Shown here: positions 6,137-14,323 of the stretch, piece after piece
Layout: each line of letters begins with the position of its first letter
Position numbering within the stretch: the stretch's first letter is position 1
Translations under genes and position numbers: made by a program
Notes under the pieces: generated by a model
Databases searched by the model: none
What the model was told of the DNA's origin: nothing
Seen by the model: the letters and a program-made list of their open reading frames with translations, nothing else
Assembly: GCA_041497115.1 (NCBI GenBank)
Contig: JBGQFW010000103.1
Location: 1-14,614, forward strand
Reading direction: 5' to 3'
Source of the DNA: AR5 sp041497115
Lineage (GTDB): Bacteria; Methylomirabilota; Methylomirabilia; Rokubacteriales; CSP1-6
DNA: 14,614 nt

Positions 6137-6813
6137 GACTCCTCCACCCGCAGCACGTAGCCGGCGCCGCGCACCGTGTGCAGCAGCCGCGCCTCGCCGG
6201 GCCCGTCGATCTTGCGCCGCAGGTAGCCGACGTACACGTCCACGATGTTGCTCTCGGGATCGAAGTCGAGCCCCCACACGTGCTCGGCGAGCATCGGGCG
6301 CGTGAGCACGCGGCCGGGGTTGCGCATGAAGTACTCGAGCAGCGCGTACTCCCGCGTGGTGAGAGTGACGCGGCGCTCGCCCCGCCGGACCTCGCGCCGG
6401 GCCGGGTCCAGCGTGAGGTCGGCCGCGCGCAGCACCGGGGCCGACGGCGCGGCGCCGCGCCGCAGCAGGGCGCGCACCCGGGCCAGGAACTCGTCGAAGG
6501 CGAACGGCTTGGTCAGGTAGTCGTCGGCGCCCAGGTCGAGGCCGCGGACCTTGTCGGCCACGCTGTCGCGGGCGGTGAGGACCAGCACCGGCGTGGCGAT
6601 CCGGCGCTGGCGGGCCGCCTTGAGGACCGCGAAGCCGTCGAGCTTGGGCAGCATGAGGTCGAGCACGATGAGGTCGTAGGGGGGCGCGTCGAGGATCAGG
6701 TCGAGCGCGGCCGCCCCGTCGGCGGCGACCTCCACCGTGTGCCCCTCCTCGGCCAGTCCCTGGCGGATGAAGCTGGCGACCTTGCGCTCGTCCTCGATGA
6801 CCAGGATCCGCAT
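6133..6813 (-). CDS. OmpR-family response regulator
   Basis: This 226-aa regulator has a receiver domain (1-115) and a C-terminal OmpR/PhoB winged-helix DNA-binding domain (about 130-224). The receiver is intact: acidic pair D8/E9 in IEDE, phospho-acceptor D52 in VLDLMLP, switch T80 in LTARD, and K102 in LTKPF. The effector domain shows LTTREYALLEYFMRNPGRVLTR's family pattern and the final hairpin TVRGAGYVL. The ATG at 6813 begins MRILVIEDE, where the fold starts. It overlaps the kinase by 4 bases and follows the unknown 253-aa gene by 25 bases. OmpR-type proteins bind direct repeats about 11 bp apart; three such repeats lie upstream of htrA, the first gene of this group, suggesting it controls its own operon. 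Confidence 0.95.
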   Translation of the reverse strand: MRILVIEDERKVASFIRQGLAEEGHTVEVAADGAAALDLILDAPPYDLIVLDLMLPKLDGFAVLKAARQRRIATPVLVLTARDSVADKVRGLDLGADDYLTKPFAFDEFLARVRALLRRGAAPSAPVLRAADLTLDPARREVRRGERRVTLTTREYALLEYFMRNPGRVLTRPMLAEHVWGLDFDPESNIVDVYVGYLRRKIDGPGEARLLHTVRGAGYVLRVEES

Positions 6814-6838
6814 GATCCATCCATCTTCCCACCTTTCC

Positions 6839-7600
6839 TCACGCCGGGCGCACGGCCCGGGCGCCGCCCGACACCACGCGCAGCGCGGGGCGCCGGACCA
6901 CCGGGATGCTGTAGGGGATGAGGAAGAGCCACCGCGCCCACGCCTGCGTGCGCCGGGGCGCGGGGCGGCGCAGCGCACGCTCGAGGTCGAGACGGACGAG
7001 CTCGATCCACCGGCGCCACGCGGCGGTCTCGCCCCGCGGCACATGCCGCTCGAGCGCGCGGGTGAGCGGACCCTCGGGTCCGAGCTCGCCGAGGGCGAGC
7101 CCGGGATCGGCAAGCGGATCGCCGAGCACGCGCTCGGCGATCCACACGTGTGCTTGGAGAACGAGACGACGACGCCGCACAGGCTGGATGGCGAGCCAGC
7201 ACGGCGCCATCGTCTCGTACCAGGCCTTGAGAGCTTCCAGCCCGGCTTCGTCGAGCGCACCGGGCCCACCGCCCGCCGTGCCTTCCACGGCGGCCAGCAG
7301 GCGCGAGCGCCGCGGGGGATCGGCATCCCACCGCCGCACCCAGCGCGCCACGATCCTCGTCAGGTCTTGCATCGGCAGCCACTGCAGCACCAGCACGTTG
7401 CCGGAGAAGCCGGCCGCTCGAAGGTCGGCGATCGCGTGCCGGGCGCCGGCGCGCGTGCGCGCCAGCCAGCCGCCGCGCTCGGCGTCGAGCGGCACCAGCG
7501 TCTCGTCCAGCAGCAGCGCCAGCCGCCCGTGGGCGGACTCGTACACCGCGAGCAGCTCCTCGTGGCCGCGACAGACGTCGGCGAACCGGTCGTCCCACAT
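6839..7600 (-). CDS. Conserved-looking protein of unknown function between htrA and the two-component genes
   Basis: I do not recognise this 253-aa protein. It is rich in arginine, leucine and tryptophan and looks mainly helical. One hydrophobic segment near the C-terminus (WARWLFLIPYSIPVV, about 221-235) might touch a membrane, but there is no signal peptide. No catalytic motif stands out. The ATG at 7600 is 8 bases after the htrA stop. An in-frame GTG at 7612 overlaps the htrA stop (GTGA, as at two other junctions in this block) and would add four residues; the choice is open. Position between a periplasmic protease and a response regulator hints at a part in the same stress pathway, by inference only. 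Confidence 0.7.
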   Translation of the reverse strand: MWDDRFADVCRGHEELLAVYESAHGRLALLLDETLVPLDAERGGWLARTRAGARHAIADLRAAGFSGNVLVLQWLPMQDLTRIVARWVRRWDADPPRRSRLLAAVEGTAGGGPGALDEAGLEALKAWYETMAPCWLAIQPVRRRRLVLQAHVWIAERVLGDPLADPGLALGELGPEGPLTRALERHVPRGETAAWRRWIELVRLDLERALRRPAPRRTQAWARWLFLIPYSIPVVRRPALRVVSGGARAVRPA

Positions 7601-7608
7601 GACGGCGC

Positions 7609-9039
7609 TCACACCGCCACCGCCACGTACAGGCTCTGTCCCTCCCGGTGCAGGAGCACCAGCAGGGGCGTGCCGGCCGGGTGGCGCTGGATCGCCTTCT
7701 GCAGCGCGTCCACGCTCGCCACCGGCTGGCGATCCACCTCGACGATCACGTCGCCCGGCGCGATGCCGGCGGTCTGGGCGCGCCCGCCGTCCTCGACGTC
7801 GTCCACGAGCACGCCGCGCGCGTCCCGCACGCCGAGCTGCTCGGCCAGCCGCGGCGTCAGCGCGCGACCGCTGAGGCCCAGCCGCGTCCCCGCCGGCTCG
7901 GTGGCGGCCGCCTGCGCCTCGCCGTCCTCGAGCCGCGCGACGGTGGCGCGCAGGGTCACCGCCTTGCCGGCGCGCATCACCTCCAGCGCCACCTCGCGAC
8001 CGACCGGCGTCTCCGCCACCGCGCGGGGCAGGTCGCTCGCGCGCCCGACCACGCGCCCGTCGAAGCGCGTGATCACGTCGCCCTGCTTCACACCGGCGCG
8101 CTGCGCCGGCGAGTGCTCGGCCACCGAGCTCACGAGCGCGCCGGTGGGGCCGCCGAGCCCGAAGCTGCGGGCGAGGTCGGACGTGATCGGCTGGATCGAC
8201 ACGCCCAGCCACCCGCGCACGACGTGGCCGCCGGCGGCCAGCTGGGTGACGACCGGCTTGGCCAGGTTGGTGGGGATCGCGAAGCCGATGCCCACCGAGC
8301 CGCCGTTGCCGCTCACGATCGCCGTGTTGATGCCGACCACCTCTCCCCGCGAGTTGACCAGCGGCCCGCCGCTGTTGCCGGGGTTGATCGAGGCGTCGGT
8401 CTGGATGAAGTCGTCGTAGGGGCCCTCGCCGATGACGCGGCCAGTGGCGCTCACGATGCCGGTCGTCACCGTCTGCTCGAGGCCGAAGGGGTTGCCGACC
8501 GCCAGCACCGGCTCGCCGACCTCGAGCCGCGCCGAGTCACCGAGCGGGATCACCGGCAGGCCCCCGGCGTCCACCTTGAGCAGCGCGAGGTCGGTCTTGG
8601 GGTCGCGCCCCACCACCGTGCCGGACAGCTCGCGGCCGTCGACGAACTTCACGCGGATGTCGGTGGCGCCGTCCACCACGTGGTTGTTGGTGAGCACGTA
8701 GCCGTCGGCGTTGATGACGAAGCCGGAGCCCAGCCCGTGCACCATCCGCTTCGGCGGGTGGGCGCCGAACTGCCGGAAGAACTCGTCGGCGGCGCCGCTG
8801 TCCTTCTGCACGGCCCGGGTGCTGACGTTCACAACCGCCGGCTTCACCGCGCGCGCGACCTCCACCCAGTTCGGCGCGGGCATCGTCGCCATCGCCGGCG
8901 CCCCCGGCGCGCGCTCGAGCCAGAGGTGCTGGGCGTCGCGGCCGAAGCCGCTCAGCGGCGAGAGGCCGACGAGCAGCGCCACCGTGAGCAGCGCGGCCGC
9001 CGGCCACGTGAAGCGCGCGAGTCGTGTCGTGACCTTCAT
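7609..9039 (-). CDS. htrA: HtrA/DegP-family periplasmic serine protease (Do-like)
   Basis: This 476-aa protease degrades or refolds damaged envelope proteins. An N-terminal hydrophobic segment (about 11-30) is a signal peptide or membrane anchor. The trypsin-like domain (about 60-265) has the full catalytic triad: H120 in LTNNHVV, D150 in DPKTDLALLKV, and S223 in NPGNSGGPL. Two PDZ domains follow at about 277-370 and 388-475, with the WLGVSIQP opening of PDZ1 and APGDVIVEVD in PDZ2. Length and layout match DegP/DegQ/MucD types. The ATG at 9039 is preferred over an upstream in-frame start at 9087 because GGGGAGGA lies just before it and the signal segment begins there. It leads an operon with an unknown gene and a two-component system, and its upstream region carries an 11-bp-spaced repeat. 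Confidence 0.96.
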   Translation of the reverse strand: MKVTTRLARFTWPAAALLTVALLVGLSPLSGFGRDAQHLWLERAPGAPAMATMPAPNWVEVARAVKPAVVNVSTRAVQKDSGAADEFFRQFGAHPPKRMVHGLGSGFVINADGYVLTNNHVVDGATDIRVKFVDGRELSGTVVGRDPKTDLALLKVDAGGLPVIPLGDSARLEVGEPVLAVGNPFGLEQTVTTGIVSATGRVIGEGPYDDFIQTDASINPGNSGGPLVNSRGEVVGINTAIVSGNGGSVGIGFAIPTNLAKPVVTQLAAGGHVVRGWLGVSIQPITSDLARSFGLGGPTGALVSSVAEHSPAQRAGVKQGDVITRFDGRVVGRASDLPRAVAETPVGREVALEVMRAGKAVTLRATVARLEDGEAQAAATEPAGTRLGLSGRALTPRLAEQLGVRDARGVLVDDVEDGGRAQTAGIAPGDVIVEVDRQPVASVDALQKAIQRHPAGTPLLVLLHREGQSLYVAVAV

Positions 9040-9103
9040 GATCGTCCTCCCCGCCGGCGGCGCGTCCTCGCGCCCTGCCGACGCCACGAACGATAACGGG
9101 TGA

Positions 9104-9132
9104 CGATGAGATGGCGATGAAGGCGAAATGAG
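9104..9132 (-). promoter_or_regulatory. Three direct repeats at 11-bp spacing upstream of htrA (putative OmpR-type operator)
   Basis: On the + strand the 7-mers CGATGAG (9104-9110), CGATGAA (9115-9121) and AAATGAG (9126-9132) are separated by 4-bp spacers (ATGG, GGCG). Their ATGA cores begin at 9106, 9117 and 9128, exactly 11 bp apart. Seven-base repeats with 4-bp spacers are the known layout of PhoB/OmpR-family sites. The two-component regulator of this operon is the obvious candidate to bind. A possible -10 element on the minus strand, TATCGT at 9090-9095, lies just downstream, without a good -35, as expected of an activator-dependent promoter. Confidence 0.5.
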
Positions 9133-9142
9133 AAGTTTCTCA
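9129..9142. promoter_or_regulatory. Short inverted repeat TGAGAA-GT-TTCTCA upstream of htrA
   Basis: The six-base arms are perfectly complementary around GT. The element overlaps the last of the three direct repeats. It could be an operator half-pair or a weak hairpin after the D-aminoacylase gene (whose stop is 33 bases away on the minus strand); only TTTC follows on that strand, so terminator function is doubtful. Confidence 0.3.
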
Positions 9143-9174
9143 CCGGCGCGGCCCCGCCCCGGCGGCCGAGGCGG

Positions 9175-10779
9175 CTACCGGGCGGGCGTGAGGACGCGGC
9201 CGGTGCCGCGCGCGCGCGGGCGGCCGCCGTCCACCACGACGGTGCCGTTGACGATCACGAAGGGAATGCCGGTCGGGTAGCGGTGCGGCTCCGGGTAGGT
9301 GGACTCGTCCTTCACGGTGGCCGGATCGAAGATCGCCAGATCGGCGAAGTATCCCGGGTGCACGAGCCCGCGCTCGCGCAGGCCGATGCGGGCGGCCGCC
9401 ATGCCGGTCATCTTGTGCACGGCCGTCTCCAGCGAGAAGAGCTTCCGCTCGCGCGCGTACTCGCCGAGCACCCGCGGGAACGTCCCGTAGGTGCGCGGGT
9501 GCGGCTTGCCGGGGCGGTCGCCCTCGCCCTCGTAGAGCGGGATCGAGTCGGAGCCGATCATCAGCGCCGGGTGCGCCAGCACCTTGGCGACGTTGTCGAG
9601 GCTCTGCGAGAAGCTGACCATCCCGACCGTGCACTTCTCCTCGAGCAGCAGGTTCATCAGCACCTCGGCGGGCGCCAGGCCGGCCTGGCGGGCGATCTGG
9701 GCGAGGTGCAGCCCCTCCAGCTCGCGCCGGCGGCAGCTGGCGATGAACACCTGGTCGAAGCCGATGCCGCCCTGGGAGACGGTGGACCAGCGCTCGCCGT
9801 CGATCAGGCACTCCTCGACGAGGCGGCGGCGGGTGGCCCGGTCGGCCAGCCGCTCGAGCAGCTTGGCGGTGCCGCCATCGTGGGCCCACGTCGGCATCAT
9901 GTTGTCGAGCTTGGTGCTGCCGGCGTTGTAGGGATAGACGTCGCCGAGCACGTCCACCCCGCGCGCGCGGGCGGTCTCGAACAGCCGCAGCGCGGCGTCG
10001 ATCTTCGGCCAGTTGTCCTTGCCGGAGGCCTTCACGTGCGAGACCTGCACGCCGACGCCGGCCGTCTCGCCGATACGGATCGCCTCGTTGATGGAATCGA
10101 GCAGCATCGAGGACTCGCCGCGGATGTGCGAGAAGTAGTAGCCGCCGCGCGGGGCCATCGCCTTCGCCAGCGCGATCAGCTCCTCGGTGTCGGAGTAGGC
10201 GCTCGGCGCGTAGACGAGGCCGGTGGAGAAGCCGAAGGCGCCGGCGTCCATCGCCTCGCCGAGCAGCCGCTGCATCGCCTTCATGTCGTCGGCCCCCGCC
10301 GGCCGCGCCTCGAAGCCCATGGCGGCGATGCGCAGCGCCCCGTGGCCGACGAAGTGCGCGACGTTGACGGAGGGGCGGATCGCGCGCAGCGCGTCGAGGT
10401 ACTGGCCGAAGGTCTCCCAGCGCAGGTCGAGCGAGGCGCCGATGCCGCCGGCCCAGCCCTGCACGATCTCGCGCTGGTCCTCCCGCAGCGGCGCCTGGGA
10501 GAACGAGCACATCCCCACGACCTCGGTCGTCACGCCCTGGCGCACCTTGGACTCCGCCGACGGGCACGCGAAGTAGAAGAGGTCGGAGTGCGAGTGCATG
10601 TCGATGAAGCCGGGCGCCACCGCGTGGCCGGTGGCGTCGATGACGCGCTCGGCCTGGCCGGCGAGGCCGGGGGCGACGGCGACGATGCGCTCACCCTCGA
10701 CGGCGACGTCGGCCCGGCGGGACGGGCTGCCGCTGCCGTCCACCACCGAGCCGCCGCGGATCAGCAGCGACCACGCCAT
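9175..10779 (-). CDS. N-acyl-D-amino-acid deacylase (D-aminoacylase, amidohydrolase superfamily)
   Basis: This 534-aa metal-dependent hydrolase should cleave N-acyl-D-amino acids to the free D-amino acid and an acid. It opens with the small beta-sandwich strand of amidohydrolases (LLIRGGSVVDGSG). The zinc-site residues known from the Alcaligenes enzyme are all present at similar positions: H62 and H64 in DMHSHSD, the bridging cysteine C91 in VVGMCSF, H218 in FSHIRGE, H248 in VSHVKASG, and D411 in IGSDSIP. The family motif KPHPRTYGTFPRVLGEY follows. The C-terminal strands (GYFADLAIFDP, FVIVNGTVVV) complete the sandwich. No signal peptide is seen, so it is cytoplasmic. The ATG at 10779 lies 5 bases after the cyclophilin stop, with GAGGAGG inside the end of that gene as ribosome binding site. 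D-amino acid release from peptidoglycan or peptides is a likely context. Confidence 0.93.
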   Translation of the reverse strand: MAWSLLIRGGSVVDGSGSPSRRADVAVEGERIVAVAPGLAGQAERVIDATGHAVAPGFIDMHSHSDLFYFACPSAESKVRQGVTTEVVGMCSFSQAPLREDQREIVQGWAGGIGASLDLRWETFGQYLDALRAIRPSVNVAHFVGHGALRIAAMGFEARPAGADDMKAMQRLLGEAMDAGAFGFSTGLVYAPSAYSDTEELIALAKAMAPRGGYYFSHIRGESSMLLDSINEAIRIGETAGVGVQVSHVKASGKDNWPKIDAALRLFETARARGVDVLGDVYPYNAGSTKLDNMMPTWAHDGGTAKLLERLADRATRRRLVEECLIDGERWSTVSQGGIGFDQVFIASCRRRELEGLHLAQIARQAGLAPAEVLMNLLLEEKCTVGMVSFSQSLDNVAKVLAHPALMIGSDSIPLYEGEGDRPGKPHPRTYGTFPRVLGEYARERKLFSLETAVHKMTGMAAARIGLRERGLVHPGYFADLAIFDPATVKDESTYPEPHRYPTGIPFVIVNGTVVVDGGRPRARGTGRVLTPAR

Positions 10780-10784
10780 CGCGC

Positions 10785-11219
10785 TCAGGCCTCCTCGATC
10801 ACCACTGACGTCATCCGGTCGCCCTGCTTGATGCGGTCCACGTGCTCCATGCCCGACACCACCGTGCCGAAGACGGTGTAGTTGCCGTCCAGGTGCGGGG
10901 TGGCCCCGTAGGTGATGTAGAACTGGCTGCCCGCCGAGTCGGGGTGCTGGCTGCGCGCCATCGCCACCGAGCCGCGCACGTGCTTCTGCTTGTTGAACTC
11001 GGCCTTCACCGTGTGGCCGGGGCCGCCGGTGCCGTCGCCCTTGGGGCAGCCGCCCTGCACGACGAAGTCGGCCACGACCCGGTGGAAGGTGAGCCCGTCG
11101 TAGAACCCCTTCTTGGCGAGCGTCACGAAGTTCTCGACGGTCTTGGGCGCGTCGGCGGGGAAGAACTCGAAGCGGATCTCCTGGCCGTTGTCGAGCGTGA
11201 GGACGGCGGACTGGGTCAC
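10785..11219 (-). CDS. Cytoplasmic cyclophilin-type peptidyl-prolyl cis-trans isomerase
   Basis: This 144-aa single-domain cyclophilin speeds cis-trans isomerisation of prolyl bonds. The active-site segment FHRVVADFVVQGG supplies R47, F52 and Q55, equivalent to R55, F60 and Q63 of human cyclophilin A. SAGSQFYIT and NYTVFGTVVSGM are the other family blocks. The tryptophan that binds cyclosporin in the human protein is H109 here (TPHLDG), as in many bacterial forms. There is no signal peptide. The gene begins with GTG at 11219, supported by GAGGAG about 6 bases upstream. It lies 10 bases after a second, exported cyclophilin gene, which looks like its paralogue. Confidence 0.93.
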   Translation of the reverse strand: MTQSAVLTLDNGQEIRFEFFPADAPKTVENFVTLAKKGFYDGLTFHRVVADFVVQGGCPKGDGTGGPGHTVKAEFNKQKHVRGSVAMARSQHPDSAGSQFYITYGATPHLDGNYTVFGTVVSGMEHVDRIKQGDRMTSVVIEEA

Positions 11220-11229
11220 GAGGGTCTCC

Positions 11230-11808
11230 TCAGTTGACGATCTTGATGGACGTGATGCGGTCGCCGACCCGGATCTGGTCCACGACGCCCATGCCGCTCA
11301 CCACGCGCCCGAACGCCGTGTACTGGCCGTTCAGGAAGTGGGCGGGGCCGAGCATGAGGTACACCTGGCTGCCGGCGGAGTCGGGATCGTCGGTGCGCGC
11401 CATGCCGAGGATGCCGCGCTCGAACGGCCGCTTGTTGAACTCCGCCTTGATCGTGTAGCCCGGGCCGCCGTTGCCCATCTTCGGATCGTCGAGCCGCAGG
11501 GTCTTGCTCTGCGGATCCCCGAACTGCACGACGAAGTTCGGCTCCACCCGGTGCACGCGCTGGCCGTCGTAGAACTTCTGGCGGGCGAGCTTCACGAAGT
11601 TCTCGACGTGCCGGGGCGCGTCCGAGGGGAAGAACTCCAGCACGATCTCCCCGCCCTTCGCCATCGTGATGATCGCCGTCGGCGACTTGGCGCCCGACGC
11701 CTTCTTCTCGGCGGGCGGCGCGGCCGGCTTGGGGGCCGGCGCCTGGGCCGCCGCTGGACCGGCGGCGAGCGCGACGAGACCGGCCAGCGCGACGAGAAAT
11801 CTGCTCAT
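11230..11808 (-). CDS. Exported cyclophilin-type peptidyl-prolyl cis-trans isomerase
   Basis: This 192-aa cyclophilin carries a signal peptide (MSRFLVALAGLVALAAGPAA, likely cut after AAA near residue 21) and a Pro/Ala/Lys linker to about residue 43. The isomerase domain follows, at about 44-192. Active-site residues R87, F92 and Q95 are kept in VHRVEPNFVVQFGDP, although the usual phenylalanine before H-R is valine and the QGGD glycine is replaced by F. SAGSQVYLM and YTAFGRVVSGM complete the fold. It should fold secreted or periplasmic proteins. GGAGG at 11817-11821 lies 8 bases before the ATG. A TATAAT box upstream marks it as the first gene of a unit with the cytoplasmic cyclophilin and D-aminoacylase. 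Confidence 0.93.
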   Translation of the reverse strand: MSRFLVALAGLVALAAGPAAAQAPAPKPAAPPAEKKASGAKSPTAIITMAKGGEIVLEFFPSDAPRHVENFVKLARQKFYDGQRVHRVEPNFVVQFGDPQSKTLRLDDPKMGNGGPGYTIKAEFNKRPFERGILGMARTDDPDSAGSQVYLMLGPAHFLNGQYTAFGRVVSGMGVVDQIRVGDRITSIKIVN

Positions 11809-11841
11809 GCGGACATCCTCCGGGGGCCAGACGTGGCGACC

Positions 11842-11847
11842 ATTATA
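11842..11847 (-). promoter_or_regulatory. Consensus -10 box (TATAAT) for the cyclophilin operon
   Basis: The minus strand reads GTATATAATGG, a perfect TATAAT in a very GC-rich gap of 63 bp between the PilZ and cyclophilin genes. Transcription would start near 11834-11836, about 27 bases before the ATG. No good -35 is seen at 17 bp; a TGACCC at 11869-11874 is 21 bp away. Confidence 0.55.
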
Positions 11848-11871
11848 TACGCGGGGCCGGCGGGGCGGGGG

Positions 11872-12468
11872 TCAGCGGATCGCCGGCCCGGCGACGCGGC
11901 CGATCATCAGGAACACCACGCCGAGCGCCGCCAGGCCGAGGAGCACCGCCAGCACCAGCTCCAGCCGCAGCGCGCGGGCGCGCCGGCCCGGCTGCCCGCT
12001 GGGGCGCAGGAAGCGCGCGAGGTAGCGGCTGAGCCGCTCGTGGTCGGCGGGCGCCAGGCGGACGAACTGCAGGCCGAGCCGCTCCTCGGTTCGCGAGCGC
12101 ACGATCGCCGCCGCCACCTCGACGGCGCCGGACTCGCCGAGCGCCAGGCGCAGCCGGACAGTGGCGCCGGGCGCGACGGCGGCGGCGGCGCGGATCGAGC
12201 AGCCGTTGAGGGAGAGGTCGGCCGTCTCGCCGGTGGCCTGGATCGTCCCGCCCGACAGCGTCACCGGCACCCGCACCAGCAGCCGGTCGTACTCGCGCCG
12301 GTCGGTGGTGTGGCGCGCGTAGCGACGGCGCTGCAGCGAGCGGAACCGCGCGGCGCAGAGCTGGCAGCGGAACGGGTAGAGGTAGACGAGGCTGAGGAGG
12401 TGGTCCCACGCCCCGGCCCGCGGACTGCGCCGTCCCGCCTGCTGCCCGCACCGGGGACACCGAAGCAT
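11872..12468 (-). CDS. PilZ-domain protein with N-terminal zinc-ribbon-like motif and C-terminal membrane helix
   Basis: This 198-aa protein joins three parts. Residues 1-45 hold two CxxC pairs, C4/C7 in RCPRCG and C35/C38 in FRCQLCAARF, a probable zinc ribbon. Residues about 57-155 are a PilZ domain with both cyclic-di-GMP-binding motifs: RRExxR-type RREYDR (R58, R62) and DLSLNG (D84-x-S86-x-x-G89). Residues about 169-190 form a membrane helix. It probably binds cyclic-di-GMP at the membrane and passes the signal to a partner, perhaps for motility, surface or polymer export. The ATG at 12468 puts MLRCPRC first; an in-frame ATG at 12480 would add MWVS. The gene is divergent from typA, with only 26 bases between the chosen starts. 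It is separated from the cyclophilin operon by that operon's own promoter. Confidence 0.87.
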   Translation of the reverse strand: MLRCPRCGQQAGRRSPRAGAWDHLLSLVYLYPFRCQLCAARFRSLQRRRYARHTTDRREYDRLLVRVPVTLSGGTIQATGETADLSLNGCSIRAAAAVAPGATVRLRLALGESGAVEVAAAIVRSRTEERLGLQFVRLAPADHERLSRYLARFLRPSGQPGRRARALRLELVLAVLLGLAALGVVFLMIGRVAGPAIR

Positions 12469-12479
12469 GCTGACCCACA

Positions 12480-12488
12480 TGGTAGGAT
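12480..12488 (+). promoter_or_regulatory. Possible extended -10 / ribosome binding site immediately before typA
   Basis: TGGTAGGAT matches the extended -10 pattern TG-N-TATAAT at four of six core positions. If used, the transcript would start at about 12495, the A of the typA ATG, giving a leaderless message. The same bases include AGGA (12484-12487), 7 bases before the ATG, which would serve as a ribosome binding site if the promoter lies further upstream inside the PilZ gene. Both readings cannot be true at once. Confidence 0.35.
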
Positions 12489-12494
12489 GGAGTG

Positions 12495-14294
<1,800 letters not shown>

Positions 14295-14300
14295 TTCAGA

Positions 14301-14323
14301 TGGGGGCCCCGAGATGGCCCCCA
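14301..14323 (+). terminator. Stem-loop after typA, first hairpin of the repeat array
   Basis: TGGGGGCC (14301-14308) and GGCCCCCA (14316-14323) form a perfect 8-bp stem with a 7-base loop, 6 bases after the typA stop. A C-rich tract, not a T-run, follows, so it may protect the 3' end or act with Rho rather than as an intrinsic terminator. Copies 2 and 3 of the array can form shorter versions of it. Confidence 0.4.

Noticed and set aside
4529..6160. A 543-codon open frame on the plus strand across the histidine kinase
   Set aside because: It is a shadow frame rich in Arg/Gln/His/Ala, opposite a kinase with all expected motifs.
9150..9180. GC-rich complementary stretches after the D-aminoacylase gene as an intrinsic terminator
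   Set aside because: The stem is short and imperfect, has no T-run, and such pairing is expected by chance at this GC content.
7648..10881. Long plus-strand open frames opposite htrA and the D-aminoacylase
   Set aside because: They have no recognisable domains and lie opposite genes with complete catalytic residues.
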